This document shows, one piece after another, positions 26,799-35,838 of a stretch of DNA of 49,071 nucleotides (position 1 is the stretch's first letter; each line of letters opens with the position of its first letter). The stretch is from contig JAPYUH010000007.1 in assembly GCA_029936195.1 (NCBI GenBank), positions 1 to 49,071 of the forward strand. The letters run 5' to 3'. A program made the position numbers and the translations under genes. Source of the DNA: Alphaproteobacteria bacterium (GTDB taxonomy: Bacteria > Pseudomonadota > Alphaproteobacteria > GCA-2731375). Under the pieces are notes generated by a model, which did no database searches, was not told where the DNA came from, and saw only the letters and a program-made list of their open reading frames with translations.

Positions 26799-26999
26799 AT
26801 GGCATTACTTGATGAAGAGGTAGTTGAATATTGGTTAAACAATAAAGGCTTCTTTTGTATGCGGGGGGTGAAGACGGGATTAGGAGAAATTGACTTCTTA
26901 GCTATACGCCCCAACGACAATCGTCCCGGTGCTGGCGCAGCCGTTGGATGCTGGCGCCCAGGGAGGTTGGTTGAGGTTCGGAACCAAGGCCGTCAATGA
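26799..26999 (+). pseudogene. N-terminal fragment of a PD-(D/E)XK-like nuclease-type protein, apparently truncated near 26910
   Basis: MALLDEEVVEYWLNNKGFFCMRGVKTGLGEIDFLAIRP then unrelated low-quality sequence; an AGGTAGG-like RBS precedes it. Confidence 0.4.
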
Positions 27000-27106
27000 T
27001 GCCAGTCACAAGACGAGAGGCGCTAACGCCTCTGTTTCTTGCGTGATTTTTCAAGTCCGCCACATGGGACGGGTCGATGTTTAAAGTAAGGGGCAAATTC
27101 CGACTG
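26902..27106 (-). CDS. Small ribbon-helix-helix-like DNA-binding protein, possibly truncated
   Basis: Minus-strand reading LPLTLNIDPSHVADLKNHARNRGVSASRLVTGIIDGLGSEPQPTSLGASIQRLRQHRDDCRWGV*; non-ATG (TTG) start assumed; preceded by a consensus promoter and repeated TACGTA sites. Confidence 0.4.
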
Positions 27107-27118
27107 GCTTGCCTAACT

Positions 27119-27164
27119 ATACGTATATTACGTAACAATATAAATCTTACGTATAAACTGTCAA
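27119..27164 (-). promoter_or_regulatory. Sigma70-type promoter (TTGACA-16-TATATT) overlapped by three TACGTA palindromic sites
   Basis: -35 TTGACA = complement of 27159-27164; -10 TATATT = complement of 27137-27142; sites ATACGTAT (27119-27126), TTACGTAA (27128-27135), TTACGTAT (27147-27154). Confidence 0.6.
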
Positions 27165-27213
27165 TTTCGCAATTTTGCTATCGAGAGACACTCAGCCCGC
27201 CATCAATTGACTG

Positions 27214-28419
27214 CTAAACCACGCCCCCATCTCGAAAGCCGGCGATCTCCGCCGCCGAATAGCCCAGCTCGCCCAAGACCTCGTCTGTGTGCTGGCCAAG
27301 GTCGGGGGCCGAGTGGCGGACAGCGGGGCCGTCTTGGTTGGCTATGTAGGCGGCGGCGATCAGTTTCTGGCTGCCGCCCAGGCTGGGCGGGCCGTCGACG
27401 TCGACAAATATATCCCGGTGCGCCATCTGCTCGTCGGCGACCACGTCGGCATAGCGGTTGATCTTGGCCACGGGCACCTTGGCGGCCTGCAATTTTTTGA
27501 CCCAATTGACGGCACTGTCCATGGTCAGGGCCGCCGCGATGACGCCGCGCAGATAGTCGCTATGTTCGATCAAGCCGTCTCGGTCGCCATAGCGGGGGTC
27601 GCCCACCAATTCGCCGTGGCCGATGGTTTCGAACAAAGCTTCGATCTGGGATTGCTGTACGGCGGCCGTTTGTAGATGGCCGTCCGTGGTGGCAAAGACA
27701 CCGACGGAAGGGATCGCGACGATGGGTTCGTTGCCGGTCAGCTCCGCCTCTTCCCCCTCCACCGTGTGGCTGACCACGCGGGAGGCTTGCAAGGTCAGGG
27801 CACTATCCAGCATGGCCACGTCCAGGCGCTGGCCCTCGCCCGTTTCCTTGCGCCGGTACAGGGCGCCGGATATGGCCAGGGCGGCCGTCAGCCCGGTAGA
27901 CATATCGACCGGGAAAAAGGCCGCCCGCGTGGGCCCGGTCTCGGGATGGCCGTTGACGTTCATCATGCCCGAGGCTGCCTGAATGGCGCCATCATAGGCC
28001 GGCACGCCGGCCTTGGGGCCCGTTTGCCCGTAGCCGGAGATGGAGCAATAAATGATATCCGGCCGAACGGCCTTCGCGAAGTCATAGCCAAAGCCAAGGC
28101 GATCCATCTGCCCGGACTTGAAGTTTTCCATCACCACATCACTGCCCCTGATCAGGCGGGTGATGATGTCCTTGGCCTGCGCCGACTTCAGATTAAGAGT
28201 GATGCCGCGCTTGTTGACGTTGCACATCAGGTAACTGGGGGACAGGCCCATGGACCGCATCTCGTCACTGCAAATCAGGGTGCGCAATTGATCGCCGACG
28301 CCGGGCTGTTCCACCTTGATGACTTCCGCCCCCAACAGGGACAATTGCTGGGCTGCGAACGGCCCAGCCAGGACCTGGGTGAAATCAAGAATCCGGATGT
28401 TCGAGAACGCCTGGGTCAT
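27214..28419 (-). CDS. CaiB/BaiF CoA-transferase family protein
   Basis: IRILDFTQVLAGPFAAQQLSLLGAEVIKVEQPGVGDQLR; SDVVMENFKSGQMDRLGFGYDFAKAVRPDIIYCSISGYGQTGPKAGVPAYDGAIQAASGMM. Confidence 0.94.
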   Translation of the reverse strand: MTQAFSNIRILDFTQVLAGPFAAQQLSLLGAEVIKVEQPGVGDQLRTLICSDEMRSMGLSPSYLMCNVNKRGITLNLKSAQAKDIITRLIRGSDVVMENFKSGQMDRLGFGYDFAKAVRPDIIYCSISGYGQTGPKAGVPAYDGAIQAASGMMNVNGHPETGPTRAAFFPVDMSTGLTAALAISGALYRRKETGEGQRLDVAMLDSALTLQASRVVSHTVEGEEAELTGNEPIVAIPSVGVFATTDGHLQTAAVQQSQIEALFETIGHGELVGDPRYGDRDGLIEHSDYLRGVIAAALTMDSAVNWVKKLQAAKVPVAKINRYADVVADEQMAHRDIFVDVDGPPSLGGSQKLIAAAYIANQDGPAVRHSAPDLGQHTDEVLGELGYSAAEIAGFRDGGVV

Positions 28420-28461
28420 GGGGAATTCAAACCTTTACAAAAAATCAAAATTGGGCTCCGC

Positions 28462-30084
28462 CTAGCGGTTGCGCTCGCTCATGATCATGGCGGAACATTT
28501 TTCGCCGACCATGATGGAGGGTGCATTGGTGTTACCCGACGTGATCACCGGCATGATGGAGGCATCGGCGATACGCAGGCCCGACAGGCCCCGAACCCGC
28601 AGACGGTCGTCGACCACCGCCATGTCATCAGTGCCCATTTTGCAGGTGCCGACGGGGTGATAAATGGTCGAGGCGTGGTTGCGGATGTGTTCAACAATCT
28701 CGTCATCATCTTGCGCCGCCGCGCCGGGGCCGTGTTCACCTTCCAGCCAGTCCGCGAACGGAGCCGTATGGATGATCTTGCGCAGGATCTTGTAGCCATG
28801 CAGCATGCCCTGGACGTCATCGTCATGGTCCAGGTAGTTGGGCTGGATCGCCAGCCGCGTAGCGCCGCCCCCTCCGCCATTATCACGAACCAATCGCACA
28901 TCGCCTCGGCTTTTCGGGCGCGTATAGCAGATTGAAGCCGTGCCGCCCGGAAAGGGATGGAAGACAAATCCGCCCTGGGCGGAGTAATCGAAACTGAAGG
29001 GGCGGTAGTTGATCTGTATATCGGGCCGGTCGCCGCTTTCGCGGGAATCCAAGAAGCCGCAAATCTCGGTACTGGTCAGCCCAAAAGCGCCCTTGCGGGT
29101 CAGACCATAGCGGATCAATTCCAGACCCATGCGCGGCTTGTTGCACAACATCTGGTTCAGGGTGGGATGTTCCAGATTCAAACGGGGCTGCAGATGGATG
29201 AACAGATGGTCGTGCAGATTTTTGCCCACGCCCGGCAAATGATGCGTCGGTTCGATGTCCACGTCTTTGAGTTCGGCGCTGTCGCCAATGCCAGACTGCA
29301 ACAGCACCTGGGGGGAGCCGACCGCACTGGCCGAGAGAATGATTTCGCGGCCCGCCTGGACCGTCACGATCGCGCCGGCCGAATCCACATATTCGACGCC
29401 GCTGGCCCGCGTGCCATCAAGGACGATGCGGCTGACATTGGCCCCGGTGCGCACAGTGAGATTGGCGCGCCGCTTAGCATCCTTCAGGTAACCGGCGGCG
29501 GACGAATTGCGCCGGCCCTTGCGGATCGTGCCCTGCACCGTCGAGATGCCGAACTGGTCCCCGGTGTTCAGATCGGGGATGCGGGGAATTCCCGCCGCCA
29601 CCGCCGCGTCAAGAAATTTGGCGGATGACGCATTGCTCAACTCCGTGTTGGTCACGGCGATGGGCCCGCCCACTCCGTGGGCCTCGTTGCCGCCATGGGC
29701 ATGATCTTCCATGGCGATAAAATGGGGCAGCACATCATCCCAGCCCCAGCCGTCGTTGCCGCCATCGCGCCAATCGTCATAGTCCCGGGCCTGGCCGCGG
29801 ATATACAGCATGCCATTGATCGACGACGAGCCGCCCAGCACCTTGCCGGAGGGGAAAAAGATCGAACGGCCGTTGAGCCCCGGCACGGGTTCGGATTTTC
29901 GCAGCCACGTGGTCTTGGGGTTGGTCAGCAGATGAGGAAACAGCACCGGAATATGGATGAATGGATGGCGATCCTTGCCACCCGCTTCCAGCAGGCAGAC
30001 CGTGGTTTTTCCATCTTCCGACAGCCGCCCCGCCACCGCCGCGCCGCCCGAACCCGAACCGATCACGATGTAGTCGTATTGCAT
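28462..30084 (-). CDS. GMC family oxidoreductase (choline dehydrogenase-like)
   Basis: MQYDYIVIGSGSGGAAVAGRLSEDGKTTVCLLEAGG; GGSSSINGMLYIRGQARDYDDW; IYHPVGTCKMGTDDMAVVDDRLRVRGLSGLRIADASIMPVITSGNTNAPSIMVGEK. Confidence 0.94.
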   Translation of the reverse strand: MQYDYIVIGSGSGGAAVAGRLSEDGKTTVCLLEAGGKDRHPFIHIPVLFPHLLTNPKTTWLRKSEPVPGLNGRSIFFPSGKVLGGSSSINGMLYIRGQARDYDDWRDGGNDGWGWDDVLPHFIAMEDHAHGGNEAHGVGGPIAVTNTELSNASSAKFLDAAVAAGIPRIPDLNTGDQFGISTVQGTIRKGRRNSSAAGYLKDAKRRANLTVRTGANVSRIVLDGTRASGVEYVDSAGAIVTVQAGREIILSASAVGSPQVLLQSGIGDSAELKDVDIEPTHHLPGVGKNLHDHLFIHLQPRLNLEHPTLNQMLCNKPRMGLELIRYGLTRKGAFGLTSTEICGFLDSRESGDRPDIQINYRPFSFDYSAQGGFVFHPFPGGTASICYTRPKSRGDVRLVRDNGGGGGATRLAIQPNYLDHDDDVQGMLHGYKILRKIIHTAPFADWLEGEHGPGAAAQDDDEIVEHIRNHASTIYHPVGTCKMGTDDMAVVDDRLRVRGLSGLRIADASIMPVITSGNTNAPSIMVGEKCSAMIMSERNR

Positions 30085-30094
30085 TTCCAATCCC

Positions 30095-30715
30095 TCAACG
30101 CCGCGCGAGGGCAAGGCCAATGCCCGTACCGATCAATAATCCACCGGTAATCCGGCCGCGGATATTGGCCCGCCGGGCGCCTGCCAAGGGACCGCGCAAT
30201 CGGCCAGCCAACAGGGCATAGCCGCTATCAAATGCTGCGGCGATGACCACGAAGGTGATGCTCATCAACACCAATTGTGGTGCCAGGGGCACCGCCGTGT
30301 CGATGAATTGCGGGAAAAATGCGGCATAGAACAGGATGGTCTTGGGGTTGGTGATGGCGACCACGATACCTTGCCAGAACACCGCCCGTTTGGCGCGCGG
30401 CGCGCCGGCCGCCGCCGCATCAAGATTGGCGCCGCCGGAACGCCATTCCCGGATGCCCAGCCAGATCAAATAACCCGCGCCCAGCCAGCGGATGACGTCA
30501 AACAGCTCCGCCAGCAAGACGAATGCGGTTGAGAGGCCCAGGGCGCCGGCCGCCACCAGCAGGGCATTGCCGATGGAGGAACCGGCCACGGTGGCCAGGC
30601 CGGTCGCCGTGCCGTGACGCAGGGATTGCGCAATCACCAGTGTAACGATGGGGCCCGGCATCAGGATCAGGACCGCCGTGGCCAGACAGAAGGCCAGATA
30701 AAGTTCGATGTTCAT
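30095..30715 (-). CDS. LysE/RhtB family amino-acid exporter
   Basis: MNIELYLAFCLATAVLILMPGPIVTLVIAQSLRHGTATGLATVAGSSIGNALLVAAGALGL; WQGIVVAITNPKTILFYAAFFPQFID. Confidence 0.9.
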   Translation of the reverse strand: MNIELYLAFCLATAVLILMPGPIVTLVIAQSLRHGTATGLATVAGSSIGNALLVAAGALGLSTAFVLLAELFDVIRWLGAGYLIWLGIREWRSGGANLDAAAAGAPRAKRAVFWQGIVVAITNPKTILFYAAFFPQFIDTAVPLAPQLVLMSITFVVIAAAFDSGYALLAGRLRGPLAGARRANIRGRITGGLLIGTGIGLALARR

Positions 30716-30817
30716 GACACAACTAAGCCCCAATACCGACCCCCGCGCAACAGCCTTGGCAGGTTCTACAAAATTCGGGCAAGATAGCGCCAACAAAAAT
30801 CAGGGAGTTGGCGAGAG

Positions 30818-32449
30818 ATGACAGTTAATACATCCCAGTGGTCGTTGGTGGGCCTGGTGCGGCGGCAGGCCGCCGCGTTGGGCGAAAAGGAATATATGTC
30901 GTTCGAACACGGCACTTCCCTGACTTATGGCTCCCTGGACAGGGACAGCGATGATGTGGCCCGCAAGTTGGCCGCCCTGGGCGTGGGCCCCGGCGACCGG
31001 GTCATGGTAATGCTGAAGAACCGCATCGAATTCATACTGGCCATGATGGGCATCATGAAGATGGGGGCGCTGTTCGTGCCCATAAATACCGAACTGAAGG
31101 GCGCCTTCCTGCAGCACCAGATGCGCAATGCGGAACCACGGGCGATTTTTCTGGACTATGACCTGCGCGATGCTTTCGATGTAGTTACGGGCGGCAGTGA
31201 CGAACTGACGGCAACGATTTATGTGGCCGGTGACGTGCCCGGCGACAGGCCGGCGGTTCTGGCCGGTGCACCGGCCTTGACGTTTGCAGCCTTCATGGCG
31301 GGGGACAGCGCCGGTGATGAAGTTTTGGTGGATGCCCAGCCCCATGATATCGCCTGCATCATGTACACGTCGGGCACCACGGGACCGTCCAAGGGCGTTT
31401 TGATGCCGCACGCCCATTGCTATCAATTCGGCAAGGGCATCGTGGATAATACGAATATGACGGCGGAGGACCGGCAATATATCTGCATGCCCCTGTTCCA
31501 TGCCATGGGTCTGCTGATGCAGGCCATCTCCACCCTGATTACCGGCAGTCAGGCTTACTGCATCGAACGGTTCTCGCCCAACACCTGGCTGGATGACGTG
31601 CGCGGCTATGGCGCCACGGTGACCAATGCCCTGGGCGTGATACCGGAGTTCATTTTTCGCACGCCGGAAACGGAACACGATCTGGACAACAAATTGCGCA
31701 AGGTTCTGGCCGTGCCGCTGGCGGCGGAATGGGGCGAGGGCATGGAAAAACGCTTCGGCTTCAAGTTCGTCCAGGGCTACGGCATGACCGAGATCAATCT
31801 GCCCTGCTACACCCAGGATGACGACCCCCTTGTGCCCGGCATCGCGGGCCATGTGCTTGACGATATGTTCGAACTGCGCGTGGTCGATGCGGCGACGGAC
31901 GCGGAAATGCCCCAGGGCGAGATCGGCGAGATCGTGGTCCGCCCGAAAATTCCGTTCGTCTTCAATCAAGGCTATTTCCGCATGCCGGAGAAAACCGTCG
32001 AGGCGTGGCGCAATTTGTGGTTCCACACCTCCGATGCGGGCTATTTCGACGAACAGGGGCGGCTCTATTACGCCGACCGGATCAAGGACCGCATCCGCCG
32101 CCGGGGCGAAAACATCTCCAGCTTTGAAATCGAACAGGTCATCAACGATTATCCGGAAGTGGTTGAAAGCGCGGTGGTCGGCATCCGGGTCGAGGGCGCG
32201 GGCGGCGAGGACGAGGTTAAGGCCTACATCGTCACCGACGGCGGCGGGGACATCGACAACATCGCCCTGCTGGATTATTGCGCCGAGAACATCCCCCGCT
32301 TTGCCGTACCCCGCTATATCGAGGCAGTGGAAGCGGTGGCCAAGACCGCGACGGGCAAAATTCAGAAGGAACCCCTGCGCCAGGCCGGCGTCACCAATCG
32401 CACCTGGGACCGGGAATCCGTCGGCTACAAGATCGCGCGCCGTGTATAG
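30818..32449 (+). CDS. AMP-dependent acyl-CoA synthetase/ligase
   Basis: CIMYTSGTTGPSKGVLMPHAH; FVQGYGMTEINLPCYT; RLYYADRIKDRIRRRGENISSFEIEQVINDYPEVVESAVVGI; TATGKIQKEPLR. Confidence 0.94.
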   Translation: MTVNTSQWSLVGLVRRQAAALGEKEYMSFEHGTSLTYGSLDRDSDDVARKLAALGVGPGDRVMVMLKNRIEFILAMMGIMKMGALFVPINTELKGAFLQHQMRNAEPRAIFLDYDLRDAFDVVTGGSDELTATIYVAGDVPGDRPAVLAGAPALTFAAFMAGDSAGDEVLVDAQPHDIACIMYTSGTTGPSKGVLMPHAHCYQFGKGIVDNTNMTAEDRQYICMPLFHAMGLLMQAISTLITGSQAYCIERFSPNTWLDDVRGYGATVTNALGVIPEFIFRTPETEHDLDNKLRKVLAVPLAAEWGEGMEKRFGFKFVQGYGMTEINLPCYTQDDDPLVPGIAGHVLDDMFELRVVDAATDAEMPQGEIGEIVVRPKIPFVFNQGYFRMPEKTVEAWRNLWFHTSDAGYFDEQGRLYYADRIKDRIRRRGENISSFEIEQVINDYPEVVESAVVGIRVEGAGGEDEVKAYIVTDGGGDIDNIALLDYCAENIPRFAVPRYIEAVEAVAKTATGKIQKEPLRQAGVTNRTWDRESVGYKIARRV

Positions 32450-32597
32450 GCGGGTTTAGGTCGAAACCCGGCCTACCTTCATTTACAAGCTCCGGAGCCT
32501 GCCGCCCTGGATTGCCGGTTCGAGCCTGGCAATGAAAATGCTCTGCCGTCATACCCTTGCGTGACGCGGGCATCCTGGGCCACGAGGTAGTCCGGCA

Positions 32598-33454
32598 ATG
32601 ACGATCCTCGGTTTCGCCCTGGTCCTGACCGCCGCGTTCTGCCACGCCACGTGGAACTATTTCGTCAAGCGCATCAATGGCGGGCCAGAACTGGTCTGGC
32701 TGTTCTCCTCTGTTGCCATGATCATCTACCTGCCGGTCGCGGTCTATATCTGGATCATTGAGCAACCGATATTTGGGATCTGGGAGCTGGCCTTCATTGC
32801 GGGCAGCGCCGTGCGGCATCTTGGCTATTTCCTGTTGCTGCAGGCCGGCTACCGCAAGGGCGATCTGTCCCTGGTCTATCCAACCGCCCGGGCCACGGGG
32901 CCATTCCTCTCGACAGCATTTGCCGTGGTCGTTCTGGGCGAAAGCATGTCGTTACAACTTGGTCTCGAAGCCATGGCGATTATCATCGGCGTGGTTTGCT
33001 TGACGGGCGGCTTCAAGGGCGGTGGCCGGAACGCGGCACATCGGTTTTGTTCGGTTTCGGCGCCGGGCTTTTGATCGGCGGCTACACGATCTGGGACGCC
33101 TATGCGGCATCGATATTGCTGGTGCCGCCCTTGCTACTGGATTACGTCTCCTCCATCCGACGTTCGGTGCTGTTGGCACCCATCGCCCTGAAACGCATGG
33201 ACCTGGTAAAGGCCCATTGGCGCAACCACCGTACCCGCGTCGTCATCATCGCCATCCTTAACCCCCTGGCCTATATCCTGGTGCTCCATGCCCTGACCTT
33301 CACGCCCGTGGTCTATGTCGCCCCAACACGGGAGGTATCGGTGCTGCTGACCGTGTTAATGGGCAGCATGTTGCTGGGCGAGGGCGCGTTGAAGCGCCGC
33401 CTAGCCTGGGCCGTCGTTATCCTGTGCGGTGTCGCGATGTTGGCGACGGCCTAG
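32598..33454 (+). CDS. EamA/DMT-family transporter, frameshifted near 33020-33050
   Basis: ORF 32598-33074 (LTAAFCHATWNYFVKRINGG...GVVCLTGGFKGGG) continues in another frame, ORF 32996-33454 (FGFGAGLLIGGYTIWDAYA...YVAPTREVSVLLTVLMGSMLLGEG). Confidence 0.82.
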
Positions 33455-33458
33455 TTGT

Positions 33459-35153
33459 CTATTTGCTGCGCAGCACCTTGCCGTTCAGTCCGCCGGCATG
33501 TTCGCCGTCCCGCATGAACAATTCGCCGTTGACGAACATATGGCTGTAGCCTTCGGACTTCTGGATATAACGCCCGGCGCCGGCGGGAAAGTCGTGCACG
33601 TATTCCGGGCCCCATAGTTTCAAACCATCAAAATCGACCACGTTGATATCGGCGAAGGCCCCCGGCGCGAGGACACCGCGCCCTTTCATATCGTACAACG
33701 CGGCCGGCTCCCCGGTCAGCTTGTGGATGGCGTTGGCCAAACTGAACCGGCCCCGTTCCTTGACCCAGTAGGTCAGGAAGTAGGTGGGCAGGCTGGCATC
33801 CATGATCTGGCCGCAATGGGCGCCTGAATCGCCCAGCCCCAGAACCACGTTGGGATCGTGCAGCATCTTCTCCACCGCCGACATGTCGGGATTGAGGAAG
33901 GGGAAATTGAACAGGGCAAGACCGTTGTCGGCGATGGATAGTTCGATGAAGGCCTCCGCCGGGCTCATGTTCAGCTTGGCGGCTTGTGCGGTCAGGCTTT
34001 GGCTCGGGTCCAGGTCATAGCGCGGCGCCGAATGGGACATCAGGTACAGATCGCTGAAATCCATGGGCGGCGGGTCCGACAGCGCCTGTTCCACCATGGA
34101 GGCGCGGTATTCGCTGTTGCGCAGATTCGCCAGCTTTTCATCCAGGCTCAGGCCGCGCAAGGCGCGCCAGGACGGCGCCCGGTCGAAGGGCGTGCGGTTC
34201 TGAAAACCGAACAGAACGCCGATACCCCGGGTGGTGGACTGGGGGTTGATGTTGGCGCCGGCCTTGTTGCTTTCGGCCACCTTGTCCAGGGTCCAGCTAT
34301 AGGCCTCGGGCATTTGCCGGTTCTGCGCCAGGCCAAAGGTGATCGGGCGGCCCGTATCGCGGCAGATATCGGTCATCCAGCCGATCTCGCTCTCGATTAA
34401 TTGCCGGATGATCTCTTCATCCGGAGAATTAATGGCGGTGGCGGCTTCCACCACGCCGGCACGATGCTTGCCCAGCGCGGCACAGATGCCCTTCAATTCC
34501 TGGGGCGTGGCATGGGTGCCGGGTACATTTTCGCCGTCAGGGGTAAAATGCAGGGGCGTGCGCGAGGTGGAAAAGCCCAAGGCGCCTCCCGCCATGGCCT
34601 CGTCCACCGCATCGTGCATGGCCTCGATCTGCTCCACGCTGGCGGGCGTGTTTTCCAAGGCCTCCTCGCCCATGGCGAACAGACGCACGGCGCAATGGCC
34701 GACCAGGCCGCCCACGTTGATACCCTTGGGCAGTTTGTCCAGGGCGCCAAGATATTCGCCATAGCTCTCCCAGTCCCACTTCATGCCGCTGTTGATGCTT
34801 TTGGCGGGCACGTCCTCGACCGATTCCATCAGCCGGGTCAAATATTCCCGGTCCTCCTTTTTGCACGGCGCGAAAGTGACGCCGCAATTGCCCATGACGG
34901 CCGAGGTCACCCCATGCCAGCACGAGGACGAGGCGATGGGATCCCAAGTGATCTGAGCATCAAGATGGGTATGAATATCGACAAACCCAGGCGTGACGAT
35001 ATGGCCGTCGGCATCAACTTCCTGCTTGGCCCTGCCCTCAACCTCGCCGACGGCGACAATCCGCTCGCCCTCGATGGCCACGTCGCCGCGATAGCCTTCC
35101 GTGCCGGTGCCGTCAATGATCGTGCCGTTTTTGATGATCAGGTCGTATGCCAT
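33459..35153 (-). CDS. N-acyl-D-amino-acid deacylase-like amidohydrolase
   Basis: MAYDLIIKNGTIIDGTGTEGYRGDVAIEGERIVAVG; GFVDIHTHLDAQITWDP; GNCGVTFAPC; C-terminal LGDSGAHCGQIMDASLPTYFLTYW and KGRGVLAPGAFADINVVD. Confidence 0.92.
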   Translation of the reverse strand: MAYDLIIKNGTIIDGTGTEGYRGDVAIEGERIVAVGEVEGRAKQEVDADGHIVTPGFVDIHTHLDAQITWDPIASSSCWHGVTSAVMGNCGVTFAPCKKEDREYLTRLMESVEDVPAKSINSGMKWDWESYGEYLGALDKLPKGINVGGLVGHCAVRLFAMGEEALENTPASVEQIEAMHDAVDEAMAGGALGFSTSRTPLHFTPDGENVPGTHATPQELKGICAALGKHRAGVVEAATAINSPDEEIIRQLIESEIGWMTDICRDTGRPITFGLAQNRQMPEAYSWTLDKVAESNKAGANINPQSTTRGIGVLFGFQNRTPFDRAPSWRALRGLSLDEKLANLRNSEYRASMVEQALSDPPPMDFSDLYLMSHSAPRYDLDPSQSLTAQAAKLNMSPAEAFIELSIADNGLALFNFPFLNPDMSAVEKMLHDPNVVLGLGDSGAHCGQIMDASLPTYFLTYWVKERGRFSLANAIHKLTGEPAALYDMKGRGVLAPGAFADINVVDFDGLKLWGPEYVHDFPAGAGRYIQKSEGYSHMFVNGELFMRDGEHAGGLNGKVLRSK

Positions 35154-35275
35154 GTCCGTCTCCGCCGTTTCTTGTCGCGTTGGTTGCCGTTTCCTCAGCT
35201 TTAATGATCGCCCGGCAATCGGCGAATTGCCAGAGAATTCTGTTTTCCTAAGAGCCACGCAGCCCATATACTATT

Positions 35276-35815
35276 ATGACAAATCAAGACGAAACCACAC
35301 GGGCGATGATCACGAACTGGTATTCAAACAATATCGATCCGAACTTTCTCTCCCGGCGGCTCCGGATTGCCTACACCATGTGGCTATGGGAGACGGTCAA
35401 TTGCGAAGACCAACCGCCAAGCCTGGATCCGCTCAAGGCCTGCCGTCTGTTCAGCGACATTGAACCGTTCATGGCCGTTGCCGAAGGCCCCACGGGCAAT
35501 GAATTTAGCACCTTCACTTATGCCTACGTGGGCGCCGGAGTCGAAGAAGTCTATGGCCAAAAGCTCTATGCCCAGCCCATGAACACTATCTTGACGGTTG
35601 CGGGCCGCGCGTTGGCCGAGGAATCCTATGCCGCGCTTCGCAAGGGACGCCGCCCCGTACTCTTTGGCATCAGCGGCTCGCCAGTCCTGAGCACGGAGAT
35701 TGAGGTCATCGTGATGCCCTTGCGTCACCTCAAGGACAATATGGAGCTGGCCGCCCTGGTCTACCAGTACGATGACCAAAAGTGCGACGACACCAAGCAG
35801 GTTGAACCGGCCTAA
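35276..35815 (+). CDS. Conserved hypothetical protein, possible PAS-fold sensor-like domain
   Basis: Intact ORF with ATG, 179 aa; FSTFTYAYVGAGVEEVYGQKLYAQPMNTIL...VMPLRHLKDNMELAALVYQYD resembles a PAS-type core; assignment tentative. Confidence 0.6.
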   Translation: MTNQDETTRAMITNWYSNNIDPNFLSRRLRIAYTMWLWETVNCEDQPPSLDPLKACRLFSDIEPFMAVAEGPTGNEFSTFTYAYVGAGVEEVYGQKLYAQPMNTILTVAGRALAEESYAALRKGRRPVLFGISGSPVLSTEIEVIVMPLRHLKDNMELAALVYQYDDQKCDDTKQVEPA

Positions 35816-35838
35816 CTACCAATACAAGTTTACAGACA

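Noticed and set aside
24723-26999. Cyclase next to a nuclease-like fragment as a cyclic-nucleotide anti-phage system (Pycsar/CBASS-like)
   Set aside because: The cyclase is fused to TolB-like and TPR domains like housekeeping-type cyclases, no intact effector (TM, TIR or nuclease) is adjacent, and the nuclease-like ORF is only a truncated N-terminus.
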